From Methanobrevibacter sp. (lineage in GTDB: Archaea; Methanobacteriota; Methanobacteria; Methanobacteriales; Methanobacteriaceae), in the NCBI GenBank assembly GCA_017646885.1, contig JAGCLR010000416.1:1-9150 (forward strand): a stretch of DNA of 9,150 nucleotides. Direction: 5' to 3'. The notes beneath the pieces were generated by a model. That model saw only the letters and a list, made by a program, of their open reading frames with translations. It was not told where the DNA came from and searched no databases. The translations under genes and the position numbers were made by a program. Positions 1-5,624 of this stretch are shown here, one piece after another. Position 1 is the stretch's first letter; every line of letters starts with the position of its first letter.

Positions 1-1917
1 TATCTTCCAGGCAAGATTCCAAACTTAATTGTTAATGGAACTTCTGGTATTGCGGTTGCGATGGCATGCTCTTTTGCTCCACATAACTTAAATGAAATTA
101 TGGATGCGGCAATCCATGTTTTAAACAATCCAAGTTGTGAAGTAAAAGAGTTGTTAAATTATATTAAAGGTCCAGACTTCCCAACTGGTGGAACTGTAAT
201 CAATAAAGATGAACTTCCAACAGCTTACTTAACAGGTAAGGGAAGAGCAAGAATTCGTGGTGAATACACGATTGAATCAAATAAAGGAAAAGACACTATT
301 GTATTTACCTCAATTCCATATAAAGTTTCAAAAGAGAAACTTATCGTTGTAATTGATGATTTGTGTGAAAAAGGTGAAATTAATGGTGTGGTATCAATTA
401 GGGACGAATCTAATAAAGATGGTGTTCGTTTTATTGTGGAACTTGCTAAGGGTGTAAGTTCTGAACCAGTTATTGCGAAGTTATTTAAAATGACAGATTT
501 GGAAACTACATATAGCTACAACCAGGTGGCACTTGTAGATAAAGTTCCAAGAATGTTAAATATTAAACAGTTAATTGAGAAATACATTGAACATCAAAGA
601 GATGTTATGTTAAGAAAAACTCAATTTGATGCTGATAAAATTAAAGCAAAAATCCATATTTTAGAAGGATTGTTAAAAGCATTAGAAGATATTGATAATG
701 TTATTAAACTTATTAAGTCATCTGAAAGTGCTTCTGCCGCAAATATTCTGTTAAGACATAAATATTTATTAACAGAAGTTCAGGCTAAGGCGATCCTTGA
801 TATGAAACTTGCTCGTTTAGCTAAGTTAGAAAAAATTGAACTTCAAAATGAAAAAAATGATTTAGTAAATGAATTAGAAAGATTAAATGCTATTTTATCT
901 AATCCTGTTCCAGAAATGGAAAAGTTGTTTACTGAATTAAAGAAAAAATATGGAGATGAAAGAAGAACTACAATTACTCAGGTAGTTACTTCTAAGGAAG
1001 AAAAAGAAATTGAGTTTGTAGAGCCAGAAAAATGTGTTGTAGTAATGACAGAAGGTGGCTTAATTAAAAGAGTTCCTACTTCTTCATTTAGAACACAGAG
1101 AAGAAATGGTAAAGGTGTTAAAACTCAAGATGATATTACTTCCGCAGTAATTAGAACTAATACAATTGATTCACTTATGATTTTCAGTAATCAGGGTAGA
1201 ATGTATAGACTGTTGGTTAATGATATTCCAGTAGGAACAAATACAACTAAGGGTCAGTCAGTAAAATCTTTAATTGCGATGGAAACATCTGAAGAGCCAG
1301 CTGTTATTTATAGTATTTATAGAGATACTGATGCTAAATATGTATTGTTCGTAACGAAAAATGGTATTGTTAAGAAAACTGCTTTGGAAGAATATGTTAA
1401 AACGAAAAAGAAAACTGGTATTGCTGCTATTAACTTGAGAGATGGAGATGAGTTAGCTGCGGTGACACTTGTTAAGGACGAACCTTTAACTTTAATTTCA
1501 AAGAAAGGTATGTGTATTAAATTTAATTCAATGGAAGTTTCTGCTACTTCAAGAACTACTACTGGAGTTAAGGGTATGGCTCTTAATGAAGGAGATGAAG
1601 TAATTGCGGCATTGCCTATTAGAGATTCTAAGGACTCTCTGGCTGTCTTCGTAGAAGGTGGATTAGGTAAGAAGTTCCCGCTTTCTGAATTGATTAATCA
1701 GAAACGTGGAGGAAAAGGTATTGTTTGTTATAAACCAAGCGATCAAACGGGAGATGTTGCGGGAGCGCAGTTAATTTCTGATGAAGATACACTATTGGTT
1801 TGTGGTTTAACAAATTCAATCTGTATTGCGGCGACAGAAGTTCCTATGTTGAGTAGAACATCTGTTGGTAACCAGATTTTAAAAGGAAGTAAGTTGCTTT
1901 CTGTTTCAAAAGTGTAA
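1..1917 (+). CDS. gyrA: Type IIA DNA topoisomerase subunit A (GyrA-like), 5' partial
   Basis: The A subunit of gyrase/topoisomerase IV cuts and rejoins both DNA strands and, with the B subunit, changes supercoiling ahead of the fork. The frame is open from base 1; 638 residues are visible and roughly the first 160, including the catalytic tyrosine of the winged-helix domain, lie upstream of the window. Visible are the tower region (KIPNLIVNGTSGIAV near residue 5, then PHNLNE and PDFPTGG), a long coiled coil with a globular tip (about 190-320; QAKAILDMKLARL), and a complete C-terminal beta-pinwheel (about 340-638) with GyrA-box-like QRRNGKG at 366-372 and QKRGGKG at 567-573. The full pinwheel favours GyrA over the T4 gp52 type; topoisomerase IV ParC remains possible. 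It ends without the long acidic tail of many bacterial GyrAs. The ATG at base 61 is internal, not the start. A gyrB-like gene probably lies upstream (inference). Confidence 0.93.
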   Translation, partial: YLPGKIPNLIVNGTSGIAVAMACSFAPHNLNEIMDAAIHVLNNPSCEVKELLNYIKGPDFPTGGTVINKDELPTAYLTGKGRARIRGEYTIESNKGKDTIVFTSIPYKVSKEKLIVVIDDLCEKGEINGVVSIRDESNKDGVRFIVELAKGVSSEPVIAKLFKMTDLETTYSYNQVALVDKVPRMLNIKQLIEKYIEHQRDVMLRKTQFDADKIKAKIHILEGLLKALEDIDNVIKLIKSSESASAANILLRHKYLLTEVQAKAILDMKLARLAKLEKIELQNEKNDLVNELERLNAILSNPVPEMEKLFTELKKKYGDERRTTITQVVTSKEEKEIEFVEPEKCVVVMTEGGLIKRVPTSSFRTQRRNGKGVKTQDDITSAVIRTNTIDSLMIFSNQGRMYRLLVNDIPVGTNTTKGQSVKSLIAMETSEEPAVIYSIYRDTDAKYVLFVTKNGIVKKTALEEYVKTKKKTGIAAINLRDGDELAAVTLVKDEPLTLISKKGMCIKFNSMEVSATSRTTTGVKGMALNEGDEVIAALPIRDSKDSLAVFVEGGLGKKFPLSELINQKRGGKGIVCYKPSDQTGDVAGAQLISDEDTLLVCGLTNSICIAATEVPMLSRTSVGNQILKGSKLLSVSKV

Positions 1918-1922
1918 AATAA

Positions 1923-1961
1923 GGGAAGAGGCCTATATGCCTCTTCCTATTGATTTATTTT
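1923..1961 (+). terminator. Intrinsic terminator after gyrA
   Basis: A 9-bp perfect stem pairs 1924-1932 (GGAAGAGGC) with 1939-1947, plus a G-T pair at its base, closing a 6-base loop (CTATAT). It is followed by a T-rich tail to 1961 (GATTTATTTT). It starts six bases after the gyrA stop codon. The tail also contains the -35 box of the next promoter. Confidence 0.85.
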
Positions 1962-1978
1962 AAAAAAAATGATATAAT
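1950..1978 (+). promoter_or_regulatory. Promoter P1 for ligA
   Basis: TTGATT (1950-1955), a 17-base spacer and TATAAT (1973-1978) preceded by TGA, i.e. an extended -10. The predicted transcript starts at A1985 with ATAAG, giving a leader of about 28 bases before the ligase ATG at 2013, with AAAGGA (about 2000-2005) as ribosome site. The -35 box sits in the tail of the gyrA terminator, so one short stretch ends one transcript and begins the next. Sequence from 1969 to 1993 matches 4241-4265 at 23 of 25 positions, including downstream of the start point. Confidence 0.85.
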
Positions 1979-2012
1979 ATTTATATAAGTTAAAGAAAGA
2001 AAGGATTTTGTA

Positions 2013-3968
2013 ATGAACGAGAAGATTTTAGGTTTAATTGACGAATTGAATAAAGCGACCTTGGCATATGATGAAGGAAAACCTTATATGTCTGATGAGC
2101 AATGGGATGAAAAATACTTCGAACTCGTTGAGTTAGAAGCAGAATATAATTTTTATGATTCAAATTCCCCAACACAGAAAGTTGTTTATCAGGTGGTTAA
2201 TGCTCTTGAAAAAGTAGAACATAGTCATCAAATGCTTTCTTTGGATAAAACAAAATCTTTGGAAAGTGTAGCAAATTTCATTGGAAAACATAGTTATTTA
2301 GCTATGTGTAAGATGGATGGTTTAACTTGTTCTTTAACTTATGCCAACGGGCGTTTGGTTAGTGCTGAAACCCGTGGAAACGGAGTAATTGGAGAAGACA
2401 TTTTACATAATGCTTTGGTTATTCCATCTATCCCAAATAAAATTAAGTATAAAGATACTCTAATCGTTGATGGAGAAATTATTTGTACTTATCAGGACTT
2501 TGAGAGTTTTTCAAGTGAGTATAAGAATCCAAGAAACTTTGCCGCAGGTAGTATCAGACTTCTTGATGCGAACGAATGCGCGCAGAGAAAGTTAAAATTT
2601 GTGGCTTGGGACGTCATTGAAGGGATTGAGGAAGAAGTTGATTTATCCGACAGATTAGATAAATTAGCTGACTATGGTTTCACCGTAGTGCCTTATATTC
2701 AGGCTATCATTCCATCTGAAGAGACTGTCAATGTAGTTAATGAAAATATTGAGACTTGGATTAAAGACTTCGCTAAAAAGAACTCATATCCTATTGATGG
2801 TATTGTATTTAAGATTAATAATGTTGAATATGGTAAATCATTAGGACAAACAGCTCATCATTTTAAAAATGCTATTGCGTATAAATTTTATGATGAAACT
2901 TACCCTTCAACTTTGAAAAAAATTGAATGGACAATGGGAAGAACAGGTGTTCTTACACCAATCGCAATTTTTGAACCTATTGACATTGATGGTTCAACAG
3001 TTGAAAGAGCAAGTTTACATAACATTAGCGTAATGGAAGAGTTGCTTGGTGGAACTGGTTTTGAAGGCCAGCAGGTAGAAGTCTATAAGGCAAATATGAT
3101 TATCCCACAAATCCTTACCGCAGAAAAAAGTGTTCACGGACCTTTATTTGAAATTCCAAATATTTGTCCGATTTGTGGAAATAGTGCCGAAGAATGCATT
3201 ACTGATGGGTCAGTAAAAGTACTGATGTGTAAAAACCCAAGTTGCGAGGGCAAGCTTATTAATAAATTAGACCATTTTTGTGGTAAAAAGGGATTAGATA
3301 TTAAAGGGTTATCAAAAATGACTCTTGAAAAACTAATCGCTTGGGGATGGGTGTCCAACATTAGAGATATTTTTAACTTAAAAGACTATGCTAAAACATG
3401 GAAAACAAGAGCTGGATTTGGTGAAAAATCAGTCCAGAAGATACTAGATGCTATTGATGAAAAACGAGTTTGTAGTTTACAGTCATTCATATGCGCGTTG
3501 GGGATCCCTCTGATCGGATCTACGGCATCAAAAGAATTATGTAAATATTTTACAACTTGGGACGAATTCAGAAATGCTATTAGAAATCATTATAAATTCT
3601 TTAATTTAGAAGGATTTGGAGCAGAGATGCATTTAGCAATTATGAATTTTGATTATACAATGGCAGATTTACTGATTGAAGAAGAATTACATATTTTAGC
3701 TGTCGAAAAAGCTCCAGAAGTAGAAGCTACATTAGATGGAAAATCTGTTGTAATTACAGGTAAATTACAGCATTATAAAAATCGAGATGCTATGAAAGCA
3801 GATATTGAATTATTTGGTGGTAAAGTTGTAGGTTCAGTGTCAAAGAATACCTCATTCTTAATTAACAATGATAATACATCTACTTCATCTAAGAATGTGT
3901 CTGCGCAAAAGCTTGGCGTCCCTATACTCACTGAGCAAGAATTTATTGAAAAATTCTTGACAAAATAA
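2013..3968 (+). CDS. ligA: NAD-dependent DNA ligase LigA
   Basis: Seals nicks in duplex DNA using NAD+ (lysine-AMP intermediate), for example between Okazaki fragments. The protein has 651 residues, close to the bacterial norm of about 670, with all domains in order. Domain Ia is about 1-60. The adenylation domain carries the nucleophile K100 in KMDG, then TRGNG at 120-124, DGE at 153-155, NPRNFAAGS at 172-180 and DGIVFK at 262-267. The OB fold has EWTMGRTGVLTP at 305-316 and ERASLHN. A four-cysteine zinc finger follows (C385, C388, C406, C411), then helix-hairpin-helix repeats (about 420-560) and a BRCT domain (about 574-651). ATG 2013 has AAAGGA seven bases upstream and its own promoter P1. 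Oddity: in domain Ia the usual Tyr-His NMN contacts appear as Ala18-Tyr19, and the usual DAEYD is DEQWD. Its last codons TTG-ACA-AAA-TAA contain the -35 box of promoter P2. Confidence 0.97.
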   Translation: MNEKILGLIDELNKATLAYDEGKPYMSDEQWDEKYFELVELEAEYNFYDSNSPTQKVVYQVVNALEKVEHSHQMLSLDKTKSLESVANFIGKHSYLAMCKMDGLTCSLTYANGRLVSAETRGNGVIGEDILHNALVIPSIPNKIKYKDTLIVDGEIICTYQDFESFSSEYKNPRNFAAGSIRLLDANECAQRKLKFVAWDVIEGIEEEVDLSDRLDKLADYGFTVVPYIQAIIPSEETVNVVNENIETWIKDFAKKNSYPIDGIVFKINNVEYGKSLGQTAHHFKNAIAYKFYDETYPSTLKKIEWTMGRTGVLTPIAIFEPIDIDGSTVERASLHNISVMEELLGGTGFEGQQVEVYKANMIIPQILTAEKSVHGPLFEIPNICPICGNSAEECITDGSVKVLMCKNPSCEGKLINKLDHFCGKKGLDIKGLSKMTLEKLIAWGWVSNIRDIFNLKDYAKTWKTRAGFGEKSVQKILDAIDEKRVCSLQSFICALGIPLIGSTASKELCKYFTTWDEFRNAIRNHYKFFNLEGFGAEMHLAIMNFDYTMADLLIEEELHILAVEKAPEVEATLDGKSVVITGKLQHYKNRDAMKADIELFGGKVVGSVSKNTSFLINNDNTSTSSKNVSAQKLGVPILTEQEFIEKFLTK

Positions 3969-3985
3969 AAAATATATGGTATAAT
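3957..3985 (+). promoter_or_regulatory. Promoter P2, overlapping the end of ligA
   Basis: Full-consensus TTGACA (3957-3962), 17-base spacer, TATAAT (3980-3985) with TG at 3977-3978 as extended -10. The -35 box is made of the Leu and Thr codons before the ligA stop, and the spacer contains the stop codon. The predicted start is near G3992 (GTAAA), about 23 bases before the ATG at 4015. No terminator separates ligA from it, so read-through is expected to add to its output. Confidence 0.85.
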
Positions 3986-4014
3986 AAAAATGTAAATATG
4001 AAAGTGAAAATTTT

Positions 4015-4233
4015 ATGAGCAATAAAAAACATTTAAAGAAACTAGCACACAAAATCGCTGACTTTGAGTATATTATTCAGAACAGTAAAGATGAAAAAGA
4101 AATCAAAAAAGCAGAAAACTCAATTATGTTATTAGCGAAGGCGGTTCCTTTAGGTTTAAAAGAAATGGTCATACTGGATGAAATGGTTCAAGAAATTCTT
4201 GAGAAAAAAATTCAGGAAAATTTGACAAAATAA
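4015..4233 (+). CDS. Small helical protein of unknown function (72 aa)
   Basis: I do not recognise this family. The protein is short, rich in Lys and Glu, cysteine-free, and looks almost entirely helical: a basic start (MSNKKHLKKLAHK), a charged middle helix (KDEKEIKKAENS), a more hydrophobic stretch near 43-60 (MLLAKAVPLGLKEMVILDEM), and a basic/amphipathic end. There is no signal peptide, clear membrane segment or recognisable nucleic-acid motif. Translation is supported by ATG 4015 with a GAAAGTGA ribosome site seven bases upstream, the same arrangement as the winged-helix gene at 7076, and by its own consensus promoter P2. It is likely a real, separately controlled phage gene. Its last codons TTG-ACA-AAA-TAA repeat the end of ligA exactly and contain the -35 box of promoter P3. 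A role as a small host- or replication-protein modulator is only a guess. Confidence 0.8.
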   Translation: MSNKKHLKKLAHKIADFEYIIQNSKDEKEIKKAENSIMLLAKAVPLGLKEMVILDEMVQEILEKKIQENLTK

Positions 4234-4250
4234 AATTTTTATGATATAAT
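4222..4250 (+). promoter_or_regulatory. Promoter P3 for the 88-aa winged-helix gene
   Basis: Full-consensus TTGACA (4222-4227), 17-base spacer, TATAAT (4245-4250) with TG at 4242-4243 as extended -10. As in P2, the -35 box is formed by the final Leu-Thr codons of the upstream gene and the stop codon lies in the spacer. The predicted start is A4257 (ATAAG), giving a leader of about 82 bases, the longest of the four promoters, with a hairpin at its very 5' end. Confidence 0.87.
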
Positions 4251-4257
4251 ATTTACA

Positions 4258-4285
4258 TAAGCTAAGAAATACAAATTTTAGCTTA
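4258..4285 (+). promoter_or_regulatory. Predicted 5'-end mRNA hairpin
   Basis: The inverted repeat TAAGCTAA (4258-4265) and TTAGCTTA (4278-4285) forms an 8-bp stem, extendable by a G-T and an A-T pair, with a small A-rich loop. It begins one base after the predicted start of transcription from P3, so the transcript would have almost no single-stranded 5' end. In Firmicutes such structures protect mRNA from 5'-end-dependent decay. It could instead be an operator, since the DNA is also a near-palindrome; there is no T-tract, so it is not a terminator. Confidence 0.6.
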
Positions 4286-4338
4286 GCAGTAAAAATTAAA
4301 AATCAAAAAATATTTATTTAACAAAGGAGATTATTATT

Positions 4339-4605
4339 ATGGCAATGAAAGAAAACTCAAAGAAAGTTCTGAATTATCTTAAAGGAATCAATGGCGATCA
4401 GGTTACTTCTGCTGACGTAGCTGAAGCACTTGGCTTAGAAAAAAGACAGGTAGATGGCATTTTCACATCTGCTATCCAGAGAAAAGGTTTAGGAGTTAGA
4501 ACTCCAGCTGAAATCGAACTTGAAGACGGTACACATAAGGCTGTTAAGTTCCTGTCTTTAACTCCAGCAGGAATGGAATTCGATCCAGACGCAGACGCTG
4601 AGTAA
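4339..4605 (+). CDS. Small winged-helix DNA-binding protein (88 aa)
   Basis: Predicted DNA-binding protein; its target is unknown. Residues 7-55 read as a helix-turn-helix: helix 1 (SKKVLNYLKG), then SADVAEALGLEKRQVDGIFTSAIQRKGLG, where ADVAEALGL is helix 2 and EKRQVDGIFTSAIQRKG the recognition helix. The wing follows (VRTPAEIELEDGTHKAVKFLSLTPAG) and then an acidic tail (FDPDADAE). It shares the DVAExL...R-V-x-G pattern and an LTxxG ending with the winged-helix protein at 7076-7423, so the two are probably paralogues. ATG 4339 has a strong AAAGGAG site nine bases upstream. Promoter P3, the 5' hairpin and a hairpin terminator frame it as a single-gene transcript. Its codons are more C/G-ending than those of its neighbours (GAC GTA GCT GAA GCA CTT GGC), consistent with high expression. 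It may be an abundant nucleoid-like protein or a transcription regulator. Confidence 0.87.
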   Translation: MAMKENSKKVLNYLKGINGDQVTSADVAEALGLEKRQVDGIFTSAIQRKGLGVRTPAEIELEDGTHKAVKFLSLTPAGMEFDPDADAE

Positions 4606-4625
4606 GATATAGATTATAAATATTA

Positions 4626-4653
4626 AGGGGTAGATTTTATCTACCCCTATTTT
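4626..4653 (+). terminator. Hairpin terminator between the winged-helix and GIY-YIG genes
   Basis: A perfect 10-bp stem pairs 4626-4635 (AGGGGTAGAT) with 4639-4648, with a TTT loop, followed by ATTTTC. It lies 21 bases after the stop codon of the 88-aa gene, so an intrinsic terminator is the simplest reading, though the T-tract is short. It also occupies the whole space where the ribosome site of the next gene (ATG 4659) should be. A weak TATAAA at 4615-4620 would start a transcript near 4627, making this a 5' hairpin of the next mRNA instead, but no good -35 box accompanies it. Confidence 0.7.
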
Positions 4654-4658
4654 CAACT

Positions 4659-5609
4659 ATGGACTTAATAATTAGCGTTTTACTTGGAGGAGGTATTGGC
4701 GCACTTATAGTTTGGATAAAGCTTCGTAAGAGGCTTCAAACTGTTCAAGAGCTGGATCGAGCAACTGCTAACGAAAATATTTGGTTACAGGAAGAAAACA
4801 ACAGACTCCAAACTGAAATTGTTGCCAAGAACGCGCAGAAAGAAGAGATTATTGCTAGTATCGGCGCACTCCAAGAACAATCAAAGCAAGCGGCAGAAGC
4901 TGTATATAATGCTCATATAGCTAAAATGGAAGAACGATTTTCTAATTCTGCCGAGTCCTTGGGTAAAGATTACCGAGAGACAGAAGAAAAATATCAAGCT
5001 GAATATTTGTCCCTATTGGAAGAAAGCGCCAAAGACTTTCAAGATGCTATCGCCGCAAAAACGGAAGAACTAAACGCAATTAACGCTCAGATTGCTGATT
5101 TAAAAGCAATTCATGACGCATCTGTTGAAGCTTATAAAAGAGCCCAAGAGATGAAAGAAAAAGAAAACTTCTATAAACTGAACCTCCCTCAAGCAGATAT
5201 ATTAGAAATTGAAAGATTGCGCGAGGTCACTCCGTATCTACGTGATAGCGAACCTCTTAATAAAGTAATTTGGAAGGTATATTATGAAAAAGCCTACACA
5301 GACTTGATTGGTCGAGTTGTAGGCTCCGGTGTTCATACTGGTATCTATAAAATTACTAATTTGAAAAATGGAATGTGTTATATCGGCCAGGCAGTGAATA
5401 TTGCCGATCGTTGGCGTCAGCATATTAAAAGAGGTATTGGCGCAGAATCTACAACGAGAAATAAATTATATCCAGCTATGTTGGAATATGGAGTTGAAAA
5501 TTTCTCATTTGAAATTGTAGAAGAATGCGGCAGAGATAAATTAAATGATAGAGAACAATATTGGCAAGAGCATTTTAAAGCAAAAGAATTTGGTTATAGT
5601 ATAAAATAA
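4659..5609 (+). CDS. Membrane-anchored coiled-coil GIY-YIG nuclease
   Basis: Predicted DNA endonuclease, 316 residues. Residues 2-20 are an uncharged membrane segment (LIISVLLGGGIGALIVWI) followed by positive KLRKR, predicting an N-in-the-membrane, body-in-the-cytoplasm layout. Residues 24-170 are a Glu/Ala/Gln-rich coiled coil. A conserved-looking linker follows (about 178-222, EIERLREVTPYLRDSEPLNKV). The GIY-YIG domain spans 226-316: GIY at 228-230, YIG at 241-243, catalytic Arg251 in DRWRQH and metal-binding Glu299 in REQYW, so it looks active. The start has no Shine-Dalgarno site; the next in-frame ATG (codon 90) would delete the membrane segment and has none either. The gene ends 15 bases before thyA and is probably cotranscribed with it. 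Arginine codons include several CGA and CGT, unlike the AGA-dominated neighbours, hinting at separate acquisition. The layout resembles RmuC rather than free-standing homing enzymes; the biological role is unknown. Confidence 0.88.
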   Translation: MDLIISVLLGGGIGALIVWIKLRKRLQTVQELDRATANENIWLQEENNRLQTEIVAKNAQKEEIIASIGALQEQSKQAAEAVYNAHIAKMEERFSNSAESLGKDYRETEEKYQAEYLSLLEESAKDFQDAIAAKTEELNAINAQIADLKAIHDASVEAYKRAQEMKEKENFYKLNLPQADILEIERLREVTPYLRDSEPLNKVIWKVYYEKAYTDLIGRVVGSGVHTGIYKITNLKNGMCYIGQAVNIADRWRQHIKRGIGAESTTRNKLYPAMLEYGVENFSFEIVEECGRDKLNDREQYWQEHFKAKEFGYSIK

Positions 5610-5624
5610 ATTGGAGAGAGAATA

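Noticed and set aside
1990..2175. Open frames of 60-75 codons on the - strand (here, 3134-3361, 5238-5423, 5541-5750, 6541-6729, 8672-8875, 8950-9132)
   Set aside because: All are antisense to well supported genes, lack ribosome sites and show no recognisable protein motifs.
4686..4694. Perfect Shine-Dalgarno-like GGAGGAGGT just inside the GIY-YIG gene
   Set aside because: It encodes three glycines of the membrane segment, and no in-frame start codon follows at a usable distance; the TTG at 4696 is out of frame.
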